Part shown: one piece after another, positions 41,337-50,115 of the stretch
How the letters are laid out: every line of letters starts with the position of its first letter
Numbering within the stretch: position 1 is the stretch's first letter
DNA from: Piscicoccus intestinalis NBRC 104926
GTDB taxonomy: Bacteria; Actinomycetota; Actinomycetes; Actinomycetales; Dermatophilaceae
Assembly: GCF_001515525.1 (NCBI RefSeq)
Contig: NZ_BCNQ01000002.1
Location: forward strand, 41,516 to 105,515
Direction: 5' to 3'
DNA length: 64,000 nt
The notes under the pieces: model-generated
What the model was told of the DNA's origin: nothing
Databases searched by the model: none
What the model saw: only the letters and a program-made list of their open reading frames with translations
Position numbers and translations under genes: made by a program

Positions 41337-42098
41337 GTGCAACGACCAGCTCGCCACAAGATGATCATTCGGGCGATGACCCCGCGCCGCACCAGCGTCG
41401 ATGCGCTCGTCGACCTCACCGGCGCGTCCCCGATCACGATCCGGCGCGATCTCGCCGACCTCGAGGGACACGGGCTCATCAAGCGGGTGCACGGCGGGGC
41501 GGTCGCGGTCGAGCGACGCGGCCGGCGCACGATGCCGTACGCGTTGCGCGCGACGCAGGACCTGGAGCGCAAGGAGGCGATCGCGGCGGTCGCGGCCCGT
41601 CTCATCGACGAGGACGAGGCCGTCGTGCTCGACAACGGCACGACGAACGACGCCCTGGCCCGCGCGCTCACCGGTCGGAGCCTGACGGTGCTGTGCATGT
41701 CGCTGCACGCCGCGGTGGCGCTCGGCGCGCACCCGGCCACCCAGGTCATCGTGCCCGGCGGGCTGATCGCCGCCGACACCCTCTCGGCCACCTCGGCGGC
41801 GTGCATCGAGGCCGCCCGCGGCATCCGCGCCGACGTCGCCGTGCTCGGCGCGGTCGCGGCCACCGCGCGCCACGGTCTGACGACCACCACGTGGGAGGAC
41901 GCCCAGATCAAACGCGAGATCACCCGCTCGGCCACCCGACGAATTCTCCTCGCCGACCACGAAAAGCTGACTCGCACAGCGAGTTTCCGGTTCGCCGGAC
42001 TGGAGGACCTGGACGATCTGATCACCACCCGACAGTCTCCGGCCGACCTGCTGGAGGAGTTCCGGGACGCGGGGGTGCAGGTGCACCTCGCGGACTAG
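41337..42098 (+). CDS. DeoR/GlpR family transcriptional regulator
   Basis: 253 residues from a GTG. The DeoR helix-turn-helix (TSVDALVDLTGASPITIRRDLADLEGHGLIKRVHGGAV) is at residues ~18-55. The C-terminal sugar-phosphate sensor shows VVLDNGTTNDALARAL, VIVPGG and LLADHEKL segments. Ligand unknown. It likely controls itself and the divergent HAD-like gene through the operator between them. Confidence 0.9.
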   Translation: MQRPARHKMIIRAMTPRRTSVDALVDLTGASPITIRRDLADLEGHGLIKRVHGGAVAVERRGRRTMPYALRATQDLERKEAIAAVAARLIDEDEAVVLDNGTTNDALARALTGRSLTVLCMSLHAAVALGAHPATQVIVPGGLIAADTLSATSAACIEAARGIRADVAVLGAVAATARHGLTTTTWEDAQIKREITRSATRRILLADHEKLTRTASFRFAGLEDLDDLITTRQSPADLLEEFRDAGVQVHLAD

Positions 42099-42217
42099 GG
42101 GCGCCCGGTGCGGCCCAGGCATCTCGAGCCGTCCAAGCGGATCGGCACTAGCCTGGCGCCACCATTGGCCCACGGTCGGCCCGGCGATCGGGCTCCGCGA
42201 CGGCACGGAGGCCCGTC

Positions 42218-43189
42218 ATGACATCCGCCGGCGAGTTCACCGACGCCCCCGAGGAGTTCCGCGGCGACGTGCCCGGCGAGGGCACCCACCCACAGCCGCA
42301 CGGACCGGATCTCGCGGGCACGGCTCGCGCGGTCGTCGGCGCGTCCCACCCCGGCCCGACCCTGACGGTGACCGCGCTGACCGCGTTGCTGGCCTCCGGC
42401 TCCCGGCTCACTGCGCGCCGCGCGGGTCAGGTCGTCGCGGCGGTGCTGCTCGGGCAGCTCTCGATCGGCTGGGGCAACGACCTCGCCGACGCCGACCGGG
42501 ACCGCGCGGTGGGGCGATCCGACAAACCCGTGGCCAGCGGCGCCGCGGACCCCCGGCTCGTCGTGGGCCTGGTCGCCGGCGCCCTCGGCGCGTGCGCCGC
42601 CCTGTCGGGCCGGCTGGGTCGACGCGCCGCGCTGACCCACATGGGCCTCGTCGTGATCTCCGGCCACGCCTACAACCTCGGCCTCAAGGGCACGCGGTGG
42701 TCGTGGCTGCCGTACGCCGCGGCGTTCGGTGCGCTGCCGTCGGTCGTCACGCTGGCCCGCCCGCGTCCGGCGCCCGCCCCGCCCCGGGTCACGGGGCTGG
42801 CCGCCGCCCTGGGGGTCGGCGCACACCTGCTCAACGCGATCCGGGATCTCGACGACGACGCGCGCACCGGCGTGCGCGGACTGCCGCACCGGCTCGGCGA
42901 ACGCCGGAGCCGGTTGCTGGCCGCGAGCCTGTTGACCGGCGCCTCCGCGGTGCTCGCGGCGACCGGGCGGGGCCTGTCGGCGCGCGGGCGGGGCGCGCTG
43001 CTGGCCCTCAATACCGTGCTGGCCGGGGTGGCGGTGACCGGTGCGGGCCGCGCCCCGTTCCGCGCGGCGAGCGCGATGGCGCTGCTCGACGCCGTGGCGC
43101 TCGTCGCCGAGGGCCACGCGATCCCAGCACCCGTCCCCGCCCGGACGGCGACCGCGAAACGGACCGTCGCGGGAACCGGCTCCGGCTGA
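42218..43189 (+). CDS. UbiA family prenyltransferase
   Basis: 323-residue membrane protein with eight to nine helices. First Asp-rich motif GNDLADADRDRAVGRSDKP and second DLDDDARTG are intact, giving the Mg-prenyl-diphosphate site. The start resembles actinobacterial prenyltransferases that accompany type III polyketide synthases (SCO3242-like). It precedes a PKS, a methyltransferase and an FAD enzyme, so it may prenylate a polyketide-derived phenol or quinone. A 106-base gap separates it from the PKS gene, so co-transcription is likely but not certain. Confidence 0.85.
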   Translation: MTSAGEFTDAPEEFRGDVPGEGTHPQPHGPDLAGTARAVVGASHPGPTLTVTALTALLASGSRLTARRAGQVVAAVLLGQLSIGWGNDLADADRDRAVGRSDKPVASGAADPRLVVGLVAGALGACAALSGRLGRRAALTHMGLVVISGHAYNLGLKGTRWSWLPYAAAFGALPSVVTLARPRPAPAPPRVTGLAAALGVGAHLLNAIRDLDDDARTGVRGLPHRLGERRSRLLAASLLTGASAVLAATGRGLSARGRGALLALNTVLAGVAVTGAGRAPFRAASAMALLDAVALVAEGHAIPAPVPARTATAKRTVAGTGSG

Positions 43190-43295
43190 CCTCCGGGGCA
43201 CTCGCCTTGGCCATGCGTCCCCGCCGACGTTATGCGAAGTTTGCTCTACCGCGGCGGCGATCCGGCGCCGCGCGCACCCAGCGCAAGGAGACCCC

Positions 43296-44465
43296 GTGCC
43301 CACTCACGTGCTCAGCGCGCGCGGGGTGTTGCCGTCGCACCGTTACACCCAGGCGCAGATCACCGCCCAGGTGCTGAGCACGTTCGGCGCGAGCGTGGAC
43401 GCGCGGTTCACCCGGCGGCTGCACGAGAACGCCGGAGTGAGCACGCGCCACACCGCGCTGGCGCTGGACCGCTACGGGGAGCTCACCGATTTCGGGCAGG
43501 CCAACGACGAGTTCATCGCGGCGGCGGTGCAACTGGGCTCGCAGGCCGTACGGGAGGCCGTCGCGGCCGCCGGGGCGGAGCCGGCGGACGTCGACGTGAT
43601 CGTCTGCGCCACGGTCACCGGCCTGGCGGTGCCGTCGCTCGAGGCCCGCATCGCCGCGGCGGTGGGCTTGCGGCCCGACGTCGTGCGCGTGCCGCTGGTC
43701 GGGCTGGGGTGCGTGGCCGGGGCCGCCGGCCTGGCCCGCCTCGACGACTATCTGCGCGGGCGGCCTGCGCGGCTCGGGGTGCTCGTCACCGTCGAGCTGT
43801 GCTCCCTGACGTGGCAGCGCGGCGACTCCTCCGCCGCCAACCTCGTGGCCAGCGGACTCTTCGGAGACGGTGCCGCGGCGGTCGTCGCCTGCGGCGAGCA
43901 GCATCCGGCGGCCGGTCGCACCCGATCAGCGCCCGCAGCGCCCGCGCTCGAGGTGCTCGACTCGCGCAGCATCCTGTACCCGCGCTCCGAACGCACGATG
44001 GGCTTCGACGTCGGCGCCTCGGGCCTGCGGATCGTGCTCGACGCCGGGGTCCCGGACCTCGTGCGCGCCCACGTCGGCGAGGATGTCGACGCGTTCCTCG
44101 CCGGGCACGGGCTGACGCGCTCCGACCTCGGCTTCTACGTCGCGCACCCCGGCGGGCCGAAGGTGCTGGAGGCGCTCGAGGACGCGCTCGGGGTCGATCG
44201 CGAGGCGCTCGCCGTCACGTGGCGATCCCTCGACCGCATCGGCAACCTCTCCTCGGCCTCGGTGCTGCACGTGCTCGCGGACACCCTCGCGCAGCGCCCA
44301 CCGCCGGCCGGGCGGCTGGGCCTGCTGCTCGCCATGGGACCCGGGTTCTGCTCCGAGCTCGTCCTGCTGCGGGCGCTGGCGCCCTCCGTCGACTCAGTCG
44401 ACACAGCCGACACACCCGACTCGGGCCACACAGTCGACTCAGCCACCGGACGGGAGACCCGATGA
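43296..44465 (+). CDS. Type III polyketide synthase
   Basis: 389 residues, thiolase fold. The catalytic triad is Cys139 (VGLGCVAGAAG), His284 (YVAHPGGPKVLEAL) and Asn317 (GNLSSASV), with spacing as in chalcone synthases. Start at GTG 43296 follows AAGGAG by 5 bases. The sequence is of the bacterial alkylresorcinol/alkylpyrone type, which extend a fatty acyl starter with malonyl-CoA and cyclise it. The ~20-residue acidic Ser/Asp/Thr tail (VDSVDTADTPDSG) is not catalytic. Overlaps the methyltransferase gene by ATGA, as in srsA-srsB-srsC of Streptomyces griseus. Confidence 0.92.
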   Translation: MPTHVLSARGVLPSHRYTQAQITAQVLSTFGASVDARFTRRLHENAGVSTRHTALALDRYGELTDFGQANDEFIAAAVQLGSQAVREAVAAAGAEPADVDVIVCATVTGLAVPSLEARIAAAVGLRPDVVRVPLVGLGCVAGAAGLARLDDYLRGRPARLGVLVTVELCSLTWQRGDSSAANLVASGLFGDGAAAVVACGEQHPAAGRTRSAPAAPALEVLDSRSILYPRSERTMGFDVGASGLRIVLDAGVPDLVRAHVGEDVDAFLAGHGLTRSDLGFYVAHPGGPKVLEALEDALGVDREALAVTWRSLDRIGNLSSASVLHVLADTLAQRPPPAGRLGLLLAMGPGFCSELVLLRALAPSVDSVDTADTPDSGHTVDSATGRETR

Positions 44466-44986
44466 GCCTGGGGTTATATGCGCTGCTCATCGCGCTGGTG
44501 GCGGCCGAGCGGGTGGCCGAGCTGGTGGTGTCACGCCGCAACGAGGCGTGGTCGATGGCCCGCGGCGGCCGGGAGTTCGGCGCGGGGCACTACCCGCCGA
44601 TGGTGGCGCTGCACAGCCTCCTGCTCGTCGGCGCGCTCGTCGAGGTGGCGGTGCTCGGGCGGGGCTTCGTGCCGTGGCTCGGCTGGCCGATGCTCGCCCT
44701 CGTCGCGGCGGCGCAGGCGTTGCGCTGGTGGTGCATCGCGTCGTTGGGGCGGCGCTGGAACACGCGGGTCATCGTCGTCCCGGGTCTACCGCCGGTCACC
44801 CGCGGCCCGTACCGCCTGCTGCGGCACCCGAACTACGTCGCGGTCGTGCTCGAGGGCATCGCGTTGCCGCTCGTGCACTCGGCGTGGCTCACCGCGGTGT
44901 GCTTCACGGTGCTCAACGCGGCGCTGCTCACCGTGCGGATCCGCTGCGAGAACGCGGCCCTGGCCACGTTGCCACCGGCTCGATGA
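44462..44986 (+). CDS. Isoprenylcysteine carboxyl methyltransferase-type protein (SrsB-like)
   Basis: 174-residue membrane methyltransferase with four or five helices. The ICMT signature TRGPYRLLRHPNYVAVVLEG is clear, and RRWNTRVIVVPGLPPV precedes it. In SrsB a protein of this type O-methylates alkylresorcinols; by position it likely methylates the PKS product. Overlaps the PKS and the FAD-oxidoreductase genes by 4 bases each. Confidence 0.87.
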   Translation: MSLGLYALLIALVAAERVAELVVSRRNEAWSMARGGREFGAGHYPPMVALHSLLLVGALVEVAVLGRGFVPWLGWPMLALVAAAQALRWWCIASLGRRWNTRVIVVPGLPPVTRGPYRLLRHPNYVAVVLEGIALPLVHSAWLTAVCFTVLNAALLTVRIRCENAALATLPPAR

Positions 44987-45999
44987 TCGACCTGCTCGTC
45001 GTCGGAGGCGGTCCGGCCGGCCTGGCCACCGCGCTGCACGCCGCGCGCGCCGGCCTGGACGTGCAGGTGTGGGAGCCGCGAGCGGCTCCGGTCGACAAGG
45101 CCTGCGGCGAGGGACTCATGCCGACGGCCGTCGCGGCCCTCGCCGAACTCGGCGTCGACCCGGCAGGGGCGGACCTGACCGGCATCCGTTACGTCGCGGG
45201 CGCCCGCTCGGCGAGCGCACCCTTCCGCTCCGGGCTCGGGCGCGGGGTGCGCCGCACGACGTTGCACGCCGCGCTGCACTCCGCAGCCCTCGCCGCGGCC
45301 GTGCCGGTGCGGCCGCAGCGGTTCTCGACCCTCACCCAGGACGAGGAGTCGGTCACCGTCGACGGCGTCCGAGCGCGCTACGTCGTCGGCGCGGACGGCC
45401 TGCACTCGGCGGTCCGCGCGGCCGCCGGGCTGGGCGCTCGACCGGCCGGGTTGCGGCGGTACGGTCAGCGGCGGCACGCCCGGGTGGCGCCGTGGACCGA
45501 CCGGGTGGAGGTGCATTGGGGGCCGAGCGCCGAGGCGTACGTCACCCCGCTCGGCTCGGGCGAGGTCGGGGTGGCGCTGCTGACCACCCGACGCGCCCCG
45601 TTCGCCCACCTCCTGACCGAGTTCCCCGAACTGTCGGAGCGATTGGCGGGTGCGCAGATGTCGCCGACGCTGGGCGCGGGGCCGATGCTGCAGCGCACCC
45701 GGGCCCGAACCGCCGGGCGAGTGCTGCTCGTCGGCGACGCCGCCGGGTACGTCGACGCGCTGACCGGCGAGGGCGTCGCGCTCGCCCTCGCCCAGGCCCG
45801 GGAGGCGGTGGCGGCCTGCGCTGCCGGCGACCCGGTCTCCTACGAAGGGGCCTGGCGGCGAGTGAGCCGCCGGTACCGTCTCCTCACCCACGCCCTCGTG
45901 CTCCCCACCCAACTGCCCGCCGCACGAAACCGACTCGTGCCGTTGGCCGCCGCGTTCCCGAGAGTGTTCGCCGGCGCGGTCGACGCTCTCGGCGGGTAG
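44983..45999 (+). CDS. FAD-dependent oxidoreductase (geranylgeranyl-reductase/SrsC-like hydroxylase)
   Basis: 338 residues. FAD motif LLVVGGGPAGLATALHAARAG at the N-terminus, CGEGLMP next, VVGADGLHSAVR in the middle and VLLVGDAAGYVDALTGEGVALAL toward the C-terminus. The CGEGLMP and TGEGV elements are of the geranylgeranyl reductase group; SrsC in the Streptomyces phenolic lipid operon is a flavoprotein hydroxylase converting alkylresorcinol to quinone. Either reduction of a prenyl chain or ring hydroxylation is possible. Last gene of the operon. Confidence 0.87.
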   Translation: MIDLLVVGGGPAGLATALHAARAGLDVQVWEPRAAPVDKACGEGLMPTAVAALAELGVDPAGADLTGIRYVAGARSASAPFRSGLGRGVRRTTLHAALHSAALAAAVPVRPQRFSTLTQDEESVTVDGVRARYVVGADGLHSAVRAAAGLGARPAGLRRYGQRRHARVAPWTDRVEVHWGPSAEAYVTPLGSGEVGVALLTTRRAPFAHLLTEFPELSERLAGAQMSPTLGAGPMLQRTRARTAGRVLLVGDAAGYVDALTGEGVALALAQAREAVAACAAGDPVSYEGAWRRVSRRYRLLTHALVLPTQLPAARNRLVPLAAAFPRVFAGAVDALGG

Positions 46000-46005
46000 C
46001 CCGCG

Positions 46006-47262
46006 TCACCCGTTCAAGAGCGCGTCCTCGAACGGGAACCGCGAAAGCACCTCGACGCCGGTCGGCGTGATGAGCACCTGCTCCTCGAGCTTGACGCCCT
46101 CGTGGCCGCCCTCGCGGCCGATGTAGCTCTCGACGCAGATCGTCATGCCGGGCACGATCTCGCCGTCGTAGCCGGCGGTCGGAAAGTCGCCGTGGTGGTA
46201 CAGGTACGGGTACTCCCCGGTCATGCCGCAGCCGTGCGCGGACAGGTAGTAGCGGTTGACGTAGAACTCCTCGGGGATGTCCCACGCCTCGCGGGCGTAG
46301 TCGCGAAAGCTCATGTGCGGGCGCAGGATCGAGATGTTGTGACCGACCTGCTCGCGGGCGAGTCGGTACAGCTCGCGCTGCTCGCGCGTCGGCGCACCGG
46401 GCCCGGAGTGGAAGGTGCGGGAGAAGTCCGAGTAGTAGCCGTGGCAGCCGACGACGTCGGTGTCGAGGGCGATGAGTTCGTCGGGCCCGATGACGTTGTC
46501 ACTGGTCTCCTGGAACCACGGGTTGGTGCGGCTGCCGGCGCTGAGCAGCCGGGTCTCGATGTAGTCGCCGTTCTGTGCGATGACCGACGCGTGCAGCACC
46601 GACCACAGCTGCGCCTCGGTCAGACCGGGGCGGATCGCCTCCCGCAGCGCCGCGACCCCGATCTCCGTCGCCCGCAAGGAGGCGGTGACGCACGCGAGCT
46701 CCTCGGCGGACTTCACGCTGCGGGCCAGTTCGAGGGCGTGCTGGGCGTCGACGACGCGCACCCCCGCGGCGGCGAGCGCGATCGCGACCCCGGCGTTGAG
46801 CCGCTCGAGCCCGACGGTGGGCTTCGGCCCGACGAGCCGGGTCAGCTCCGCGGCCATGTCGGCGGCCCAGGCCCGATCGACGTCGACGATGTGTTGACCG
46901 GCTGCAACAAAGCTCGCGATGCGCGCAGGGCGGACCTCGTCGATGGTCTCCAGCCCGGCGGCCAGGTGCAGACAGCCGGTGAACTCGAAGAGGATGCTGC
47001 GCTGCGCGGTGAGCAGCAGGTAGCTCGACGGGGCGTTGCGCATCGAGAAGACCTGCATGTTGCGCGCGCCGGTGGCGTACCGGATATTCACCGGGTCGGA
47101 GACGATCAGCGCGTCGACCCCGAGCCGCTCCATCTGCGCGCGCACCCGGCCGAGCCGGTAGCCGCGCACGGCGACGAGATCGATACCGTCGGCGGGTTCG
47201 CGGCCGAGCTGGGCCAGGCCCTCGATGTCGCCGCGCTCGGCGTGCCAGTCCAGTTCGGTCAT
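46006..47262 (-). CDS. M24 (creatinase/prolidase) fold protein, DddP-like
   Basis: 418 residues. The M24 metal ligands are all visible: LIALDTDVVGCHG (Asp), YYSDFSRTF (Asp), YLSAHGCGMTGEYP (His), ICVESYIG (Glu) and VKLEEQVLI (Glu). From memory it resembles DMSP lyase DddP more than aminopeptidase P, sharing DPVNIRYAT, NMQ, IETRLLSAGSRTNPWFQE and the paired Asp in ALDTD. However, the DddP catalytic Asp six residues after the His is Gly here. So DMSP lyase activity is possible but not assured; a peptidase or other C-S/C-N lyase is the alternative. Four bases downstream of the dehydrogenase gene. Confidence 0.75.
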   Translation of the reverse strand: MTELDWHAERGDIEGLAQLGREPADGIDLVAVRGYRLGRVRAQMERLGVDALIVSDPVNIRYATGARNMQVFSMRNAPSSYLLLTAQRSILFEFTGCLHLAAGLETIDEVRPARIASFVAAGQHIVDVDRAWAADMAAELTRLVGPKPTVGLERLNAGVAIALAAAGVRVVDAQHALELARSVKSAEELACVTASLRATEIGVAALREAIRPGLTEAQLWSVLHASVIAQNGDYIETRLLSAGSRTNPWFQETSDNVIGPDELIALDTDVVGCHGYYSDFSRTFHSGPGAPTREQRELYRLAREQVGHNISILRPHMSFRDYAREAWDIPEEFYVNRYYLSAHGCGMTGEYPYLYHHGDFPTAGYDGEIVPGMTICVESYIGREGGHEGVKLEEQVLITPTGVEVLSRFPFEDALLNG

Positions 47263-47266
47263 GCCC

Positions 47267-48184
47267 TCACTGCTCCCAGGGCGGGGTCCAGTCGCCGGCG
47301 AGGCGGAAGCTGAGACCGGCATCCTCCTCGATCTGCCGGGCCACGTGCAGTTCGGCGGTGTCGCGGCCGTACCGGTCGCCGGCGCGGGCGAAGGTCTCGT
47401 GCGCGGCGACCGTCATCGGCAGCGGGGCCTGCACCTCGTGCGACAGCTCGGCGATGAGGCCGAGGTCTTTGAGGCACAGGTCGAGGGTGAACGACGGGTC
47501 GTAGTGGCCGGCGAAGATCGACGGGGCGTCGTGCCGGGCGACGAATGAGTCACCGACGCTGGCCTTGATCGCCTCCCACAGCACGCCGAGGTCGACGCCG
47601 TGCTGGCGGCCGAGGGCGAACCCCTCGCCGAGCGCGGCGGCGTGCACGAACCACAGCTGGTTGGTGACGAGCTTGACGACGTTGCCGGTGCCGAGCGCGC
47701 CGCAGTCGATGACCCGGCCCAGGTGCTCCAGCACCGGGCGGGCCCGCGCGACGACGTCGGGACCGCCTCCGAGGAAGAGGGTCAGGGTGCCGCCGCGGGC
47801 GCCGTCGACGGCCCCGGTGACGGGCGAATCGGCCACCGCCACCCCGGCCGGCGCCTCCTGGGCGAGCGCGTGCAGCAGGGGCACGCTGTTGGTCGTCAGG
47901 TCGACCCAGGCGGAGCCGGGCCGCAGGGCTGCGAGCACCCCGCCGGCGCGCATGAGCGCCTCGCAGTGGTCGGGCCGGGGCAGCGAGGTGAGCAGCAGGT
48001 CGGCCTCCGCGGCAGCGTCGATGGCTGAGTGCGCGGCGCGTGCACCCGCCGCGACGACCGCCTCCAGGCGCTGCGGATCAAGGTCGTAGGCGTGCACGGT
48101 GTAGCCGGCCCGGGCCAGCCGCGCGCACATGGGGCCGCCCATGGTGCCGAGGCCGATGAAGCCGAGGGTGGGTCGCTCCGACAT
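47267..48184 (-). CDS. NAD-dependent 3-hydroxyisobutyrate/beta-hydroxyacid dehydrogenase family protein
   Basis: 305 residues. N-terminal Rossmann motif LGFIGLGTMGGPMCARLARAGY; substrate motif DSPVTGAVDGARGGTLTLFLGG; catalytic Lys in GTGNVVKLVTNQL. Oxidises or reduces a short beta-hydroxy acid. It is transcribed first, with the DddP-like gene 4 bases later, so the pair probably acts on related compounds such as 3-hydroxypropionate-like metabolites (inference). Confidence 0.9.
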   Translation of the reverse strand: MSERPTLGFIGLGTMGGPMCARLARAGYTVHAYDLDPQRLEAVVAAGARAAHSAIDAAAEADLLLTSLPRPDHCEALMRAGGVLAALRPGSAWVDLTTNSVPLLHALAQEAPAGVAVADSPVTGAVDGARGGTLTLFLGGGPDVVARARPVLEHLGRVIDCGALGTGNVVKLVTNQLWFVHAAALGEGFALGRQHGVDLGVLWEAIKASVGDSFVARHDAPSIFAGHYDPSFTLDLCLKDLGLIAELSHEVQAPLPMTVAAHETFARAGDRYGRDTAELHVARQIEEDAGLSFRLAGDWTPPWEQ

Positions 48185-48356
48185 GTCGCCGTCCGATCTA
48201 CGTGGGTCTTCCGGGAACAGCTAAGGGCACCCCAGCAGCCGGGCAGTCCCGGCGTCAACCACTGAGCATCGGCCGCGGTCGCGCGGATTCGTGTGTCGTC
48301 GGTCGCCCCCGGCGGCCCGCCCGGCGGACCGCTCGCGCGCCGGGCATCCTGGAGGG

Positions 48357-48683
48357 GTGCCCGACTACAGCCCCGAACAGCCCCTGCGAGACGACATCGA
48401 CGCGACGAGCGGACCGCTCGTGCTCGCGTTCGGCACCGAATGGTGCGGCTTCTGCCTCGCGGCGGACCGCTACATCTCCCCCGCGCTCGCCGACCAGGCT
48501 CAGGTGCCGGTCATCGGCGTCGAGGACGGGCCGGGCCGGCCGCTCGGGCGCTCGTACCGCGTGAAGCTGTGGCCGACGCTGGTGTTCCTGCGCGACGGCG
48601 TCGAACTCGACCGCGTCGTGCGCCCCGGCAACCGCGCCGTCATCGACGACGCCCTGGCCAAGATCACCGCCCCCCTTCCCTGA
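48357..48683 (+). CDS. Thioredoxin-like protein
   Basis: 108 residues from a GTG preceded by GGAGGG. Active site FGTEWCGFCLAADRY (Cys30, Cys33) and cis-Pro segment VKLWPTLVFLRDG are intact. Cytosolic thiol-disulfide protein; WCGFC is a variant of the usual WCGPC, which would alter its redox potential. Target unknown. Confidence 0.87.
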   Translation: MPDYSPEQPLRDDIDATSGPLVLAFGTEWCGFCLAADRYISPALADQAQVPVIGVEDGPGRPLGRSYRVKLWPTLVFLRDGVELDRVVRPGNRAVIDDALAKITAPLP

Positions 48684-48698
48684 GCCCCCTTCGCTGAG

Positions 48699-48758
48699 AA
48701 CTGCGCTTCACGGTCGCGACTGCGGTCCGTCTCGCAGTCCTCACCACGACACGCAGTT
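48699..48758. terminator. Nested double hairpin downstream of the thioredoxin-like gene
   Basis: An inner 7-bp stem GACTGCG/CGCAGTC (48718-48724 with 48733-48739, 8-base loop) lies inside an outer 7-bp stem AACTGCG/CGCAGTT (48699-48705 with 48752-48758). Both arms share the ACTGCG core, so it is also an imperfect repeat. Either a terminator or a small palindromic repeat element. Confidence 0.5.
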
Positions 48759-48812
48759 TCGAGGGACGTTGGGCGAGGGAATACCAGCCATCGCGGTTTG
48801 TTGACACGTCAC

Positions 48813-49829
48813 ATGAAGCGCATCGGTTTTCTGTCCTTCGGGCACTGGACCCCGCACCCGCAGTCGGCGACGAGGTCGGCCTCCGACGCATTGCTGCAGT
48901 CGATCGAGCTCGCGGAGGCGGTGGAGCAGCTCGGCGGTGACGGCGCCTACTTCCGGGTGCACCACTTCGCGCGTCAGCTGGCGTCGCCGTTCCCGCTGCT
49001 CGCGGCGGTCGGGGCGCGCACGCAGCGCATCGAGATCGGCACGGGCGTCATCGACATGCGCTACGAGAACCCGCTGTACATGGCCGAGGATGCGGGCGCG
49101 GCCGACCTCATCTCGGGCGGCCGGCTGCAGCTCGGGATCAGCCGGGGATCGCCGGAGCAGACCATCGAGGGCTACCGGTACTTCGACCACCACCCCCGCG
49201 AGGGTGAGACCGACGCGCAGATGGCGCGGCGGCACACGGCGCGGTTCCTGGAGGTCATCGAGGGTGCGGGCTTCGCGCAGCCGAATCCGCAGCCGATGTT
49301 CCCGAACCCGCCCGGCCTGCTGCGCGTCGAGCCGTATTCGGCGGGCCTGCGCGAGCGCATCTGGTGGGGAGCCGGGTCGCGCGACACCGCGCGCTGGGCC
49401 GCCACCGAAGGCCTGAACCTCATGAGTTCCACGCTGCTCACCGAAGACGCGGGCATGCCGTTCCACGAGCTGCAGGCCGAGCAGATCCGGCTGTTCCAGG
49501 ACGCGTGGCGCGCGGCGGGCCACGACCGTGAGCCGCGAACCTCGGTCTCCCGCAGCATCTTTCCGCTCGTCAGCGACCAGGACCGCGCGTACTTCGGGTT
49601 GGAGCGGCACAGCTCCGACCAGGTCGGGATCATCGACGGTGGCCGCGCCACCTTCGGCAAAACGTATGCGGCGGAGCCCGAGGAGCTGGTCCGCCAGCTC
49701 GCCGCCGACGAGGCGATCACGGCGGCCGACACCCTGCTGCTCACCGTGCCGAACCAGCTGGGCGTCGACTACTGCGCGCACGTCGTCGAGCAGGTCCTCG
49801 CCGTCGGACGCGAGCTCGGCTGGCGCTGA
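48813..49829 (+). CDS. LLM-class flavin-dependent oxidoreductase
   Basis: 338-residue luciferase-like TIM barrel. Typical blocks: VHHFARQLASPFPLLAAVGARTQRIEIGTGV, NPLYMAEDAGAADLISGGRLQLGISRGSPEQ, and ERIWWGAGSRDTARWAATEGLNLMSS. Uses FMN or F420; in actinobacteria either is possible. Start at ATG 48813. Substrate unknown and no operon partner. Confidence 0.87.
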   Translation: MKRIGFLSFGHWTPHPQSATRSASDALLQSIELAEAVEQLGGDGAYFRVHHFARQLASPFPLLAAVGARTQRIEIGTGVIDMRYENPLYMAEDAGAADLISGGRLQLGISRGSPEQTIEGYRYFDHHPREGETDAQMARRHTARFLEVIEGAGFAQPNPQPMFPNPPGLLRVEPYSAGLRERIWWGAGSRDTARWAATEGLNLMSSTLLTEDAGMPFHELQAEQIRLFQDAWRAAGHDREPRTSVSRSIFPLVSDQDRAYFGLERHSSDQVGIIDGGRATFGKTYAAEPEELVRQLAADEAITAADTLLLTVPNQLGVDYCAHVVEQVLAVGRELGWR

Positions 49830-49851
49830 GGGGCGACCAACTATGTGGTCC

Positions 49852-49875
49852 GCATCAGACTGATGCTCGTATGAT
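49852..49875. promoter_or_regulatory. VapBC promoter with perfect operator palindrome
   Basis: GCATCAG-A-CTGATGC (49852-49866) is a perfect 15-base palindrome. A good -10 hexamer TATGAT follows at 49870-49875, with 6 bases before the vapB ATG at 49882, so the transcript is probably leaderless. The palindrome overlaps the -10/-35 spacer, as expected for autorepression by VapBC. Confidence 0.7.
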
Positions 49876-49881
49876 GCAGAC

Positions 49882-50115
49882 ATGCGTACAACGGTCGATC
49901 TCCCCGAGGCGGTACATCGGCGTGCCGTCCAGTTGGCCGCGTCACGGAGGCAGTCGCTGTCGTCGCTGATCGCGGAGATGACGATCCGGGGCATGGCGCT
50001 CTCGGGCGAACCGGTCGTCATCTCCCGCAGCCAGCACTCCGGATTTCCCACGATCGACCTGGCGCGCAGCGTCGTCACCAGCGACGACGTCGCTGATGCG
50101 CTGGATGACGAGTGA
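49882..50115 (+). CDS. vapB: VapB-type antitoxin (ribbon-helix-helix)
   Basis: 77 residues. The N-terminus RTTVDLPEAVHRRAVQLAASRRQSLSSLIAEM is a ribbon-helix-helix DNA-binding motif; the acidic tail (DDVADALDDE) is the usual toxin-binding, degradable part. It would neutralise the PIN toxin encoded next and repress the shared promoter. Overlaps vapC by GTGA. Confidence 0.87.
   Translation: MRTTVDLPEAVHRRAVQLAASRRQSLSSLIAEMTIRGMALSGEPVVISRSQHSGFPTIDLARSVVTSDDVADALDDE

Noticed and set aside
48800..48812. TTGACA -35-like hexamer just before the LLM oxidoreductase start
   Set aside because: Only about 7 bases from the ATG, so it cannot serve as the -35 of that gene; likely chance.
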